Positions 8,742-17,736 of a stretch of 64,000 bases of DNA are shown here, piece after piece. This stretch comes from Nocardioides sp. T2.26MG-1 (lineage in GTDB: Bacteria > Actinomycetota > Actinomycetes > Propionibacteriales > Nocardioidaceae). The DNA lies in contig NZ_CATNLZ010000002.1 in the NCBI RefSeq assembly GCF_950101795.1, positions 1 through 64,000 of the forward strand, in the 5' to 3' direction. A program made the translations under genes and the position numbers. Positions within the stretch are counted from its first letter, which is position 1. Each line of letters starts with the position of its first letter. The notes beneath the pieces were generated by a model. That model was given only the letters and a program-made list of their open reading frames with translations. It was not told where the DNA came from and did no database searches.

Positions 8742-10288
8742 CACGTTTCCTCGTCCCGCGTCGAGTCCCGTCCCAGCGGCCTGGCGAGCTTGCGCCCCCA
8801 CCGCCACGTCCTGGACGCTCGCATGGCGCGGCCCGCGGCTTCCTCGGCCCGGCGCTGCGCCTCGAGCACACTCACCGCGCGGAGGAGTTGCTCGCGCTCG
8901 AAGCGGAGCACCCGTTCCCTCGCGCGCGACACCTGCGCGAGCGAGTCGTTGTCTGCCAGAGCAGCCGCGAGCTCGCTTCGGGACCGCTCGAGGTGGGCTT
9001 GCGCCTCCTGCGTCTCCGACTCGAGAGCCTCGATGCGCCGTGTCTGCTCGAGGCGTCGCACTCGGAGGGCCTCGACGTGCTCGTCCAGCGGCTTGCGCTC
9101 CTCGACCAGAGCGATCAGCCTGGCCGAGTCGCGCTCGATCTCTGCCTCCTGCCGAGTGCGCACCGCCTCGTGGTGCCGCACGCGATCTCGGAGTACGGCG
9201 AGCTCGATCGTCGCCGCTCGTAGCGCCTCAGCGTTCGCGTCGCGTGACCCTCGAAGCGTTTGCTCCAGTCGGAGTGCCTCCGCGGTTGCCTGACGGGACT
9301 GGTGAAGCGCCTTGTCCAACGCCGAGTTCTGCTCCGCATGCCGCTTCAGCTCGGACTCCGACTCCGCCAGCGAGCGCCGGAGTAGCCCGACCTCTGCCTG
9401 GAGTGTTGCCGCGTGGCGACGACCTCTGACCAGCTCGGTCGACGACTCGCTCTGATTGCCGGGGACGTCGCCTGGATCGATTCGGTCGACCGATCTGGGC
9501 ACCTGCTCGATCCAGGACCAGAGCTCGCGCTGGCTCGCCGTCAGCGGCACGACTTCGACGGTGCTTCTGTTGCGATAGAGCTCGGGGCGGACGGCTTTCG
9601 GCCGGTCGGGGGGGACGGTCGTGCCGAGTGCCTCGGCCAAGCTCTCGATGACCTCGTCTGGGTGTTCGAGGAGGTCCCCGTAGCGGACCACGACGGCACC
9701 CCGGTCCTCCGCGGCAGCGAGTGCCCGGCGCACGTACTCCTCCCAGAGGGCCAGCCCCGTGACCAGGGGCATGCCGTCGCGCCTCTGCAGGGAGGCAGCG
9801 ACCTCGGCTGGGTGACGGAAGGTCAAGACCAACCTGGCTGACGGTGGCAGCTGCCGCTCCCAGAGTGGCCAGAGGACGCAGAGCCGGGGATCCTTCAGGG
9901 CGAACGGTGATGCGCCCGCGTCCTTCCCCATGGACGCGATCAGGGCTGCGACGTGCTCGTCGACCTCGTCGCCGAGCCCGAGCAGTTCGTCGGGCCCAGG
10001 GGGTCCGTCCCACGAGGCGCCGACCTGGGACAGGATCCGGTCGTTCAGCACTTGGACGTCGGCGCGCTCGAAGAACCCGTCCGGGTTGTCCTCGCGGGGC
10101 CCGAGCAACTCCTCCGGTCGGCCGAGGTACCAGCCGAGGTCACCGAGGATGTGCGCTGTCAGGCTCGTCCCGGAACGGTGCATGCCGAGCACCACGACGG
10201 GCCCGCCGGACGTGGTGTCCGAGACGGTCGTTGAACCGGCCGCCCGGCCTGTCGACGTCTGGCGGGTGTCGCCCCGGGAATCGCTCAT
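8741..10288 (-). CDS. Sulfotransferase-family protein with long C-terminal coiled coil
   Basis: The first ~260 of 515 residues form a PAPS-type sulfotransferase P-loop: VVLGMHRSGTSLTAHIL is the 5'-phosphosulfate loop (about residue 32) and LVLTFRHPAEVAASLQRR the 3'-phosphate loop. Residues ~270-480 are an almost uninterrupted Glu/Arg/Leu-rich heptad coiled coil, followed by a basic tail. Members of this family sulfate carbohydrates; the coiled coil may dock the enzyme on the export or assembly machinery. It is 7 bases downstream of the ABC ATPase stop and one base overlapped with the giant glycosyltransferase, so it sits in the export operon. It could be a sulfotransferase-fold protein with another activity. 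Confidence 0.75.
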   Translation of the reverse strand: MSDSRGDTRQTSTGRAAGSTTVSDTTSGGPVVVLGMHRSGTSLTAHILGDLGWYLGRPEELLGPREDNPDGFFERADVQVLNDRILSQVGASWDGPPGPDELLGLGDEVDEHVAALIASMGKDAGASPFALKDPRLCVLWPLWERQLPPSARLVLTFRHPAEVAASLQRRDGMPLVTGLALWEEYVRRALAAAEDRGAVVVRYGDLLEHPDEVIESLAEALGTTVPPDRPKAVRPELYRNRSTVEVVPLTASQRELWSWIEQVPRSVDRIDPGDVPGNQSESSTELVRGRRHAATLQAEVGLLRRSLAESESELKRHAEQNSALDKALHQSRQATAEALRLEQTLRGSRDANAEALRAATIELAVLRDRVRHHEAVRTRQEAEIERDSARLIALVEERKPLDEHVEALRVRRLEQTRRIEALESETQEAQAHLERSRSELAAALADNDSLAQVSRARERVLRFEREQLLRAVSVLEAQRRAEEAAGRAMRASRTWRWGRKLARPLGRDSTRDEET

Positions 10289-10295
10289 CGCGCCG

Positions 10296-11048
10296 TCACA
10301 GTCCCGCAGCGGTCACGTAACTGGCGTGATAGTCAGTCAGTACGGCATCGATGGGGCCTCTGGAAGCAACCGCCCCTGAGTCGAGCCACACTGCATCCGT
10401 GCATTGCTCTCTCAGCAACGCATCGCCGTGACTGGCGAGGACGAGGATCCCGGCCGACGACAGAAACTCGTTGAGCCGGCGACTGGCCCGCGCGGTGAAC
10501 TCAGCGTCGGCCGTGCCCAACCCCTCGTCGAGGAGAAGGATGTCAGGACGCAGCGACGTGAGAATCGAGAACCGGAGCCGTGTCTGCATGCCGGTGGAGT
10601 AGGAGTAAGCCGGATGTAGGATCCGCTCACCGAGGCCACTGAAGTCGGCGATGTCGTCTATCCGGCTGCGCATGGCGCGAGGAGACTCGCCCAGTTGCAC
10701 GCCCATGCTGACGATATTGTCGCGCCCAGTTGCTTCCTGGTCCAGTCCCGCCGCTGCGCTGCCGAGGAGGGCCAGGACGCGACCGTCCACCTGGACGGAA
10801 CCGTGCGTCGGCGGCAGTAGCCCAGCCATCACCGAGAGCAACGTGGACTTTCCGGCGCCGTTCGGTCCGACCAGCCCGAGCCGTGTGCCCTCCCTGATGT
10901 CGAGGTCGATCGCTTTCAGCGCCGCGATGACGATCGGTTCCTGGAATCGGCGTCGCGCTGTCTGGACGACTCGATTCTTCAGGTTGTAGTCGCGCACCGA
11001 GAGCAACTGGTGTTCGACGCGAACGCCGCGCAGCGAGACTGAAGGCAT
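10296..11048 (-). CDS. ABC-2 polysaccharide exporter, ATP-binding subunit (Wzt/KpsT/TagH type)
   Basis: This 250-residue nucleotide-binding subunit has Walker A GPNGAGKST, the variant signature YSTGMQTRL and Walker B ILLLDEGLGTADAEF typical of the polysaccharide/teichoic-acid ABC-2 exporters. The distinctive N-terminal segment RDYNLKNRVVQTARRRF before the first strand is also usual for this group. There is no extra C-terminal carbohydrate-binding domain, so it resembles KpsT/TagH more than long Wzt. ATG 11048 overlaps the permease stop by one base (TGATG). It would drive export of the finished lipid-linked glycan across the membrane. Confidence 0.9.
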   Translation of the reverse strand: MPSVSLRGVRVEHQLLSVRDYNLKNRVVQTARRRFQEPIVIAALKAIDLDIREGTRLGLVGPNGAGKSTLLSVMAGLLPPTHGSVQVDGRVLALLGSAAAGLDQEATGRDNIVSMGVQLGESPRAMRSRIDDIADFSGLGERILHPAYSYSTGMQTRLRFSILTSLRPDILLLDEGLGTADAEFTARASRRLNEFLSSAGILVLASHGDALLREQCTDAVWLDSGAVASRGPIDAVLTDYHASYVTAAGL

Positions 11049-11938
11049 CAGGCGACCCAGTATGGCAAGTGCGATCGGCTGCGGGCAAACACCCAGATGG
11101 CCAGGATGACATTCCCTGCACTCACCGCGGCCACCCCCGTCCAAGTCAATGCCGACGGGTAGTCACCCAACAAGGGGTCTCGAAACAGTGCGAGCAGGTG
11201 GGCAAACGGGTTCCAACCGATCAGAGCGCTCCTGCTGTCAGGATGGAGCTCGTCGACTCGCCAGAAGACCGGGGTGAAGAACATCATGACCTGGAGGATG
11301 GAGGCGACGAACGGCCCGACGTCGCGGAATCGCGCGACAGTCGGCCCGAGCCAGAGTCCGAGTGTCACGCCGTTCAGCACGATGATCATCACGGCCGGCA
11401 CGATCAGAAGTAGTTGGGAGCTGAGCGGCACGAGGCCTGCGACGACGAAGGCAACGATGATGACGAGGTTGTGGCCGAACTGGAGAAGCTCGACCGTGGC
11501 CGCCCGGAACACCAGGAAGGACAACGGCTGTCGTGTGCTCGCGATCGCCGAGGCATTGTCGACGAACACGTCCGCCGCCTGCCGTGTGAGGCCAGCCAGT
11601 AGCGTGAATCCTATGAAGCCGCCGCCGACGTACGGCACGAACTCGTCGAGGGGCTGGTGGAAGATCGAGCCGAACAAGACCGCCAGTCCGAAGACGTAGG
11701 CGGCCGTCTGCAGTGTGAGCCACCAGGGTCCGATGACCGTCCGCCGGTACTGGTTCTTCACCTGTTCGACCGCGAGGTACGTCCACGACTTCCACCGCCG
11801 GACCCCCTCGGCGACGTCTCCTGCTGCTGCGCTGAATCGGTACCCCAGCGACGCATCGAGCGGTGCGTATCCCTGCCAGGGGAGGCTGGCCGGGTCCTCG
11901 GCCCTTCGGGCGCCAGCGCGCGGATGCCGAGGACTCAC
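11048..11938 (-). CDS. ABC-2 polysaccharide exporter, permease subunit (Wzm/TagG type)
   Basis: The 296-residue integral membrane protein begins with an amphipathic stretch (RRWKSWTYLAVEQVKNQYRR), then WWLTLQTAAYVFGLAVLFGS and about five further membrane segments. The block LMMFFTPVFWRVDEL-like (QVMMFFTPVFWRV) with the downstream NPFAHLLALFRDPLLG is the signature of ABC-2 glycan permeases. The start is GTG 11938, which overlaps the preceding TGA in GTGA; longer readings would run far into the TgpA-like gene. It pairs with the ATPase that follows immediately. Confidence 0.9.
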   Translation of the reverse strand: MSPRHPRAGARRAEDPASLPWQGYAPLDASLGYRFSAAAGDVAEGVRRWKSWTYLAVEQVKNQYRRTVIGPWWLTLQTAAYVFGLAVLFGSIFHQPLDEFVPYVGGGFIGFTLLAGLTRQAADVFVDNASAIASTRQPLSFLVFRAATVELLQFGHNLVIIVAFVVAGLVPLSSQLLLIVPAVMIIVLNGVTLGLWLGPTVARFRDVGPFVASILQVMMFFTPVFWRVDELHPDSRSALIGWNPFAHLLALFRDPLLGDYPSALTWTGVAAVSAGNVILAIWVFARSRSHLPYWVA

Positions 11939-13140
11939 GAGCTGCTCTCCTCGGTGACTGGTGCGGCGGGATGGGACGGCGTCGAGTCTATAGAACGGAC
12001 GGCAAAGGCGAGTCGTCGGCCAGCAGGGAGCCCCTTGACGGCACTGCGGGCGACGTCGTCGGCTGCTGACCACGTCGTCGGCACGTCCCGGGGTTGAACA
12101 CCCGTCGGCGCGTAGACCGCGCTGACCGTCGAGGACGCGATCTGTCGCAGCGGTTGCCGGAGGGTCCGCGGCAACGCGGCGATCCTCTGGCCAGAAGCCG
12201 CGGCGTCGACCGGCAGGGAGCGGGGGAGGGCGAAGCCGGCGGCGCGCAGTCGACGCGTGGACCAGATCCACGCTCCGGCAATCTGCTCCGTCTCCGTGCC
12301 GCGCCGAAGGCGGCGCCGGAGGCGCCGCCAGGCCAGGGCGACCCAGGCGACGCGAAGCGTCGCAGCCACGAGCGCCGAGAGCAGGGCTGCCAGCACGGTC
12401 AGCCAGATCGCGCGCAGGGGTGCACCGGAGTCGGTCGGCGGCGTGTCGACTTCGGCCGTCGAGTCGGCGGGTGCGCGGGACGGCGTCGGGCGAGGGTCGG
12501 GATCACCGAGCACCGAGGGCGGCTGGATCGACTGGTCCACCGCCCCGGGCGCCAGGACGGCAGGTTCGCCCTCGAGTCGGCGGTCGGCCTGCAGGGCGAT
12601 CGCCGCCGACAGGCCGCCGATGAGCACTGCGAAGGTGACAACCGCGATCAGATGGGGTGCGCGGCCGGTCCACCGCCGGCTCTGGCCCTCGACGACAGCC
12701 AGCGCGATGGTCGTGACCACGGCGGTGGCGACGGCGACCGGAGCGACCTCGGCGCCCGCGCCGAGGCCGAGTGCGCCGCCGACGACGCCCACCACCCCGG
12801 CTGTGAACAGCGCCGGCGCGGGGCCGCGCACGGCCGCCACAGCGAGAGCGGTGAAGGTGGCCGCCGCGAAGGTGGATCGCGCTGCGGGGCCGTGCCCCGT
12901 CCCCGACACGAGGTTCACGACCTCGGCGACCGCCAGCGCCGCGGCGAGGCCGGAGGCCGCCGCAAGCTGGACTGAGAGCCGAGCGGCCGCGGCCGTCAGC
13001 ACGATCACGACGACGACGGCGGGGATGACGAAGGCGAGCAACGCGAAGAGGGATACCGCCCCGGAGTAGGCCAGCGATGCCACCGCACAGCACGCGCCCG
13101 CGGCAGCGGTCCGTATGCCCCCTCCCGGTGCCGCGCTCAC
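11935..13140 (-). CDS. TgpA-like multi-spanning membrane protein without transglutaminase core
   Basis: The 401-residue protein has a string of Ala/Val-rich membrane helices over residues ~10-190, a Pro/Thr/Asp-rich outer linker, another helix (WLTVLAALLSALVAATLRVA) and a basic cytoplasmic tail. That tail (GAWIWSTRRLRAAGFALP and on to VSAVYAP) resembles the C-terminal DUF4129-type tail of TgpA proteins. In MoxR-DUF58-TgpA clusters the third gene normally has an extracytoplasmic transglutaminase domain; here no Cys/His/Asp triad is seen and the linker is too short for one. GTG 13140 overlaps the DUF58 stop (GTGA) and its own stop overlaps the ABC permease start. Function unknown; perhaps a scaffold. 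Confidence 0.6.
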   Translation of the reverse strand: MSAAPGGGIRTAAAGACCAVASLAYSGAVSLFALLAFVIPAVVVVIVLTAAAARLSVQLAAASGLAAALAVAEVVNLVSGTGHGPAARSTFAAATFTALAVAAVRGPAPALFTAGVVGVVGGALGLGAGAEVAPVAVATAVVTTIALAVVEGQSRRWTGRAPHLIAVVTFAVLIGGLSAAIALQADRRLEGEPAVLAPGAVDQSIQPPSVLGDPDPRPTPSRAPADSTAEVDTPPTDSGAPLRAIWLTVLAALLSALVAATLRVAWVALAWRRLRRRLRRGTETEQIAGAWIWSTRRLRAAGFALPRSLPVDAAASGQRIAALPRTLRQPLRQIASSTVSAVYAPTGVQPRDVPTTWSAADDVARSAVKGLPAGRRLAFAVRSIDSTPSHPAAPVTEESSS

Positions 13141-14276
13141 AGGTCCCCCAAGCCCGCGGCGTCCGGCACGTCCACCACGCGCACCCCGGGAAGGCTCCCG
13201 CCCGCCGCGTCGGCGCCGACGCGGACGACCGTGAGCGGGGCGATGGTGGCCAGCCGACGCAGCGAGCCGGCCGTGCGTGGGTCCGGGACCGAGGTGATCA
13301 CGATCGTGTGGGCGGCCCGGGTGCGCGCGACGACGACGGGCAGCTCGTCCGCCGCCGTGTCGACCGGCGGCAGCAGTTGGACGGTGGCGAGGGCGTCGAG
13401 GAGGCTGCCGGCAGCGCCCGCGGACGCACTCGTCACGCGTGCTCCTCGGGCGGTGGTGACGAGGTGCACCTGCTCGGCCCTCCCCAGCTGGCTGGTGGCG
13501 AGCGACGCGGCCACCTCGACCGCAGACTCGAAACGCTCGGTGTCCCAGCTGGTGCTGAACCGGCCGCTCGTCGCGTAGGCCGAGCCGTCGACGTCGAGCA
13601 CGATGGTGGTGCCGGTCGAGGCCTCGGAGACCTGCTGGCGCACGACGAGCTTCCCCGCCCGCGCGGACGAACGCCAGTGCACAGAACGGGGCTCGTCGCC
13701 GAGCACGTAGTCGCGCAGCGCGTGGAAGTGCTGGTCCCCGGATCGTCGGCTCGCGGAGTCGGACTCGCCCTCGCGGAAGGCCGTCGTCAAGGATCGACGG
13801 ACCCGCAGTGACCTCGGCCGCACCGTCAGCACGCCGCCGTCGGCCGACGCGACGACCCGGCGGACGATGCCCCAGGGGTCGCCGTGCACGAGCGAGTACG
13901 GCCCGAGCGGACGCTGACCGCGCTCGCTGGTGTCGACCGGCATCCGTAGCGAGGCGGCGCCGGTGCGAGCCGAGCGAGGAAGCCGCACCGATCGCAACGG
14001 TGCGCGCACCGGGCCGTCGACGACGCGCAGCCAGCGGCGTGGGCCTCGGACCTCGAGGCTGAGTCCGACCTCTGCCGGCTGGCCGCGGACGACCTGCACC
14101 GACGCCTGGTCCGGGCGGACGGTCCCGCGCGGAGTGCGCAGCGTGGCGAGGAGTGCGAGCACCACGAGGGCGCCGGCGCCGGCACCGAGCGCCACGAGCT
14201 CCGGCCAGTTCGCCCGCCACCCCCAGATTGAGAGACCTGCGGCGGCCAGCACCAGCCCGGCGCCGCGCACGGTCAT
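13137..14276 (-). CDS. DUF58 family membrane-anchored protein
   Basis: The 379-residue protein starts with two hydrophobic helices (GAGLVLAAAGLSIWGW and LVALGAGAGALVVLALL), then a beta-rich segment, then the DUF58 hallmark LRDYVLGDEPRSVHWRSSA followed by GKLVVRQ at about residue 205. The C-terminal half looks like a von Willebrand A-type fold (TTIVLDVDGSAY). Such proteins travel with MoxR ATPases and are thought to act as their partners in assembling membrane or envelope complexes; biochemical roles are poorly known. ATG 14276 overlaps the MoxR stop in ATGA. Confidence 0.85.
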   Translation of the reverse strand: MTVRGAGLVLAAAGLSIWGWRANWPELVALGAGAGALVVLALLATLRTPRGTVRPDQASVQVVRGQPAEVGLSLEVRGPRRWLRVVDGPVRAPLRSVRLPRSARTGAASLRMPVDTSERGQRPLGPYSLVHGDPWGIVRRVVASADGGVLTVRPRSLRVRRSLTTAFREGESDSASRRSGDQHFHALRDYVLGDEPRSVHWRSSARAGKLVVRQQVSEASTGTTIVLDVDGSAYATSGRFSTSWDTERFESAVEVAASLATSQLGRAEQVHLVTTARGARVTSASAGAAGSLLDALATVQLLPPVDTAADELPVVVARTRAAHTIVITSVPDPRTAGSLRRLATIAPLTVVRVGADAAGGSLPGVRVVDVPDAAGLGDL

Positions 14277-15271
14277 CGCTGGCCGTCCCCCGGCGGCGGT
14301 TGCACGGCCTCGACCGCCTCGGCGGCGGCATCGGCGGCGGAGCCGCCGGACGCCTCGAACGACGGGCTCACCAGCATCCGGTGGGCGAGCACGGGCTGCG
14401 CCAGGGCCTGCACGTCGCTCGGCACGACGAAGTGCCGGCCGTCGAGCGCGGCCCGCACCCGGGCGGTGCGGAGCAGTCCGATCGCGCCACGGGGCGAGGA
14501 GCCGAGCCGCAGCTGCGGCATCGTGCGGGTGTGGCCGACCAGCGAGGCGACGTAGTCGAACACGGCGGGCGCGACGTGCACCATGCGTGCCGCCGCGACC
14601 AGGGAGGCGATCTCGCCGGGCGAGCTCACCTGGGGGACGTGGCCCACGCCGGTGCCGGCGTGCTCGGCCTGCAGCACGCGGACCTCGGCGGCGTGGTCGG
14701 GATAGCCGACCGTGGTCTTGACCAGGAAGCGGTCGAGCTGGGCCTCCGGCAGCGGATAGGTGCCGTCCATCTCGACGGGGTTCTGCGTCGCCATCACCAG
14801 GAACGGCCGCGGCACCGGATAGGGGCGCCCGTCGACCGTCACCTGCCGCTCCTCCATGACCTCGAGGAGGGCCGACTGGGTCCGCGGCGCCGCACGGTTG
14901 ATCTCGTCGGCCAGCACGATGTTGGAGAAGATCGGGCCGGGGTGGAAGTTGAAGCTGCTGGTGTCCTGGTGGAACACCGACACGCCGGTCACGTCGCCCG
15001 GCAGGAGGTCGGGGGTGAACTGGATCCGCTGCCAGGGCGCCCCGAGCGCCGCGGCGAAGCTGCGCGCCAGCGAGGTCTTGCCGACTCCGGGGACGTCCTC
15101 GAGCAGCAGGTGACCCTCGGCGAGCAGGCAGGTCAGTGCCAGGTGCACGACCTCGGCCTTGCCCTGCATGAAGCCGTTGACGGCCCCGGCGATCCGCTGC
15201 GCCGTGGCCTGGAAGGTCGCTGCCTCCTCGATCGTCAACGGGGCAGGGCCCCGGTCCTGCATTACGTCCAC
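14273..15271 (-). CDS. MoxR-family AAA+ ATPase
   Basis: The 332-residue protein is a MoxR ATPase: Walker A GHLLLEDVPGVGKTSLARS, Walker B VLADEINRA, sensor motifs ATQNPVEMDGTYPLPEAQLD and the lid with SPRGAIGLLR. These chaperone-like ATPases assemble or activate partner complexes, here presumably with the DUF58 and TgpA-like proteins. I chose GTG 15271 because GGGGGA lies a few bases upstream; ATG 15262 is the alternative. It heads the three-gene unit and is divergent from the RgpF-WbsX gene, with ~110 bases between. Confidence 0.9.
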   Translation of the reverse strand: MDVMQDRGPAPLTIEEAATFQATAQRIAGAVNGFMQGKAEVVHLALTCLLAEGHLLLEDVPGVGKTSLARSFAAALGAPWQRIQFTPDLLPGDVTGVSVFHQDTSSFNFHPGPIFSNIVLADEINRAAPRTQSALLEVMEERQVTVDGRPYPVPRPFLVMATQNPVEMDGTYPLPEAQLDRFLVKTTVGYPDHAAEVRVLQAEHAGTGVGHVPQVSSPGEIASLVAAARMVHVAPAVFDYVASLVGHTRTMPQLRLGSSPRGAIGLLRTARVRAALDGRHFVVPSDVQALAQPVLAHRMLVSPSFEASGGSAADAAAEAVEAVQPPPGDGQR

Positions 15272-15343
15272 GATTCCCCCAGAGGTCACGGTCCGGCATG
15301 CTACCGGCCCGTGCCGAGGGAGGCCCGATCGGCGGCGCGCCCG

Positions 15344-15349
15344 TAGGAT
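15344..15349 (+). promoter_or_regulatory. Candidate -10 element for the RgpF-WbsX gene
   Basis: TAGGAT fits the actinobacterial TANNNT -10 pattern and lies 34 bases before GTG 15384, leaving room for AGGGGGA at 15369-15375 as ribosome site. No convincing -35 is present. This is inference from sequence only. Confidence 0.35.
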
Positions 15350-15383
15350 GAGGCGGCCACGATCAGTCAGGGGGACCCTCGGA

Positions 15384-17600
15384 GTGGACCCGCACGACCC
15401 GGAAGACCTCTTGGAGGCGCTCCGCGCCGAGAACGACGAGCTGCGGATGCGGATCTCCGTGCTCGAGGCCACCGCCGAGGAGTACCGGCGGCAGATGACC
15501 GCCGTGCTGACCTCCGCGTCGTGGCGGTGGTCGGCGCCGTTGCGCGGATCCGCCGGGAAAGTCCGTCTCGTCAGGTCCCGGGCTCGGTCGCTCGCCAAAC
15601 GACTCGTCGGGCGCGACAGCCAGCCTGTCACGACACCAACCGCGGGTCTGTTCGCTCCGGTCGCCCGCAAGGGCGCGTCCGGCACTCCCCACTTCTCCCC
15701 ATTGCTCAACCGTCCCCTCCTGCATGGGGTCCGGTCGTCGCGGCTGGCGCTCGATCCTCTGCCGAACCTGGATCAGGCCCGGATCCTCGTCGTCGCTCAC
15801 GTCTTCTATCCCGAGGTGTGGCCGGACATCGAGGACCGGCTCTCGCGGATGCCGGAGGCCTTCGACCTCATCGTCACGCTGGTGAAGGGCCCCGCGGAGA
15901 GCATCGAAGGACGCATCAGCGGCCTCTTCCCGCGCGCCCGGATCCAGCACGTCGAGAACATCGGCCGCGACAGCTGGCCGTTCGTCGAGCTCGCCCGGCT
16001 CGGCGCCTTCGAGGGCTACGACGCCGTGCTCAAGGTGCACACCAAGCGATCGGTGCACCGCATCGACGGGGACGCCTGGCGCCTCGACCTGCTGGACGGG
16101 CTGCTGCCCTCGCCCGAGGGCATCCGGCGGATCGTCGACCTGGTGCGTCGCGACCGGAACGTCGGCGTCGTCGTCCCCTCCGGGCACCTCAAGGGGCCGG
16201 AGACCTGGGGGTCCAACCAGGAGCTCGTCGAGGCTCTCGCCGCCCGGTTGCCGTTCGCCTTCGATCCCGACGCCCTGCGCTATCCCGCGGGCTCGATGTA
16301 CTGGGCACAGCCGTGGCTGCTCCAGCGGCTCGCCGACCTCGAGCTCGGGCAGGAGCACTTCGAGTCCGAAGCGGGGCATCTCGACGGATCGACGGCACAC
16401 GCCATCGAGAGGTTCGTCGGGGTGATGGCCACCGCGGCCGGCCTGGACCAGGTGGAGACCGGAGAGGTGCCCTCGCGCCTCCACCAGGCGCGCCGAGCCG
16501 CGTCGGACACCACCGCGCCCCGGGTGCTGGCCTTCTATCTCCCGCAGTACCACCGGATCCCCGAGAACGACGAGTGGTGGGGGGAGGGGTTCACCGACTG
16601 GGTCAACGTCGACCGCGCCCGGCCGCTCTACCGCGGGCACGCGCAGCCCGTCGAGCCCGGCGAGCTGGGGCGCTACGACCTCTCCGACGTCAAGGTGATG
16701 CGGCAGCAGGCGGAGCTGGCCGCCGACCACGGTGTCGACGGGTTCGTGATGTACCACTACTGGTTCGACGGACGCCCGCTGCTCGACACGCCCCTGCGCA
16801 ACCTGCTCGCCGATCCGTCCGTCGAGTTCCCGTTCGCGCTCTGCTGGGCCAACGAGTCCTGGACGCGGCGGTGGGACGGACTCGACAAGGACGTCCTGAT
16901 CGCCCAGACCTACCCGCCGGGCTGGGAGGACGCGTTCTACGACGACCTGCTGCCGGCGCTGCGCGACCACCGCTACCTCCGGGTCGGCGGCTTGCCCCTG
17001 CTGGTGGTCTACCGCATCGGTCAGCTGCCCGACGCCGCAGCGACGATCGCGCGGTGGCGCAAGCGCGCCGACGACGACGGCCTCGGGGGGCTCCACGTCC
17101 TCGCGGTGATCCCCTCGCGCGACTTCGAGGGCATGTCGGCCTCGGCAGCCGCCGCGGTCGACGGGCTGGTCCACTTCCCGCCCGGCTCGGGGATCGGGCT
17201 GCAGTCGTTGCGCGGACTCGTTCCCGACCTCGACCCCGGCCACTCGGGGGACATCTACTCCTACGACGCCGCGGTCGACGGTGCCGACCTGCGCACCACC
17301 GGTCCGCACGGCCTGCGCGTCCATCCGGGCGTGATGCCGGGCTGGGACAACACGGCTCGACGAGGCTCGGCGGCGTACGCGTTCCACCGCGGCAACCCGG
17401 TGTCGTTCCGCCGCTGGCTCTCCCGGGCCGTCGATGCGGCCACGGCCGCCGGCGGTGAGCCGCTCGTCTTCGTCAACGCGTGGAACGAGTGGGCCGAGGG
17501 TGCCTGCCTCGAGCCGGACGCCCGCTTCGGTCGGGGCAACCTGGAGACCGTGCGTCAGGTCACCGGCACCCGCGCCCGCAGACCCGATCGCGCTGACTGA
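15384..17600 (+). CDS. RgpF-like rhamnan-synthesis domain fused to WbsX-like glycan domain
   Basis: The 738-residue protein opens with a short coiled coil (LLEALRAENDELRMRI), then an RgpF-type domain at ~130-355 (RILVVAHVFYPEVWPDIEDR, HVENIGRDSWPFVELA, DAVLKVHTKRS), known from streptococcal rhamnan synthesis. From ~370 a WbsX/GH99-like domain follows (VLAFYLPQYHRIPENDEWWG, CWANESWTRRWDG, NAWNEWAEGACLEPD), homologous to the middle of the 5136-8741 protein. Start GTG 15384 has AGGGGGA 8 bases upstream. It probably transfers or modifies rhamnose-containing repeat units, which fits the rml genes 6 kb on. It opens the rightward block of the locus. Confidence 0.85.
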   Translation: MDPHDPEDLLEALRAENDELRMRISVLEATAEEYRRQMTAVLTSASWRWSAPLRGSAGKVRLVRSRARSLAKRLVGRDSQPVTTPTAGLFAPVARKGASGTPHFSPLLNRPLLHGVRSSRLALDPLPNLDQARILVVAHVFYPEVWPDIEDRLSRMPEAFDLIVTLVKGPAESIEGRISGLFPRARIQHVENIGRDSWPFVELARLGAFEGYDAVLKVHTKRSVHRIDGDAWRLDLLDGLLPSPEGIRRIVDLVRRDRNVGVVVPSGHLKGPETWGSNQELVEALAARLPFAFDPDALRYPAGSMYWAQPWLLQRLADLELGQEHFESEAGHLDGSTAHAIERFVGVMATAAGLDQVETGEVPSRLHQARRAASDTTAPRVLAFYLPQYHRIPENDEWWGEGFTDWVNVDRARPLYRGHAQPVEPGELGRYDLSDVKVMRQQAELAADHGVDGFVMYHYWFDGRPLLDTPLRNLLADPSVEFPFALCWANESWTRRWDGLDKDVLIAQTYPPGWEDAFYDDLLPALRDHRYLRVGGLPLLVVYRIGQLPDAAATIARWRKRADDDGLGGLHVLAVIPSRDFEGMSASAAAAVDGLVHFPPGSGIGLQSLRGLVPDLDPGHSGDIYSYDAAVDGADLRTTGPHGLRVHPGVMPGWDNTARRGSAAYAFHRGNPVSFRRWLSRAVDAATAAGGEPLVFVNAWNEWAEGACLEPDARFGRGNLETVRQVTGTRARRPDRAD

Positions 17601-17736
17601 CCATCTCGTGGACGGGTCCGACCTCCTCCCGCAAACCTTCGCCACATGTCGCTCGCCTGACGTAGGGTCGGAGGCTGCGGGCGTTCCTGTGGGGGAAGCC
17701 GCCCGATTCCTTGCTGTCTGCCTCGGAGGACCGACA

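Noticed and set aside
15363..17645. Very long open frame on the minus strand across RgpF-WbsX
   Set aside because: Shadow of a real gene in GC-rich DNA; the plus frame has full domain motifs while the minus product is low-complexity Gly/Arg/Val.
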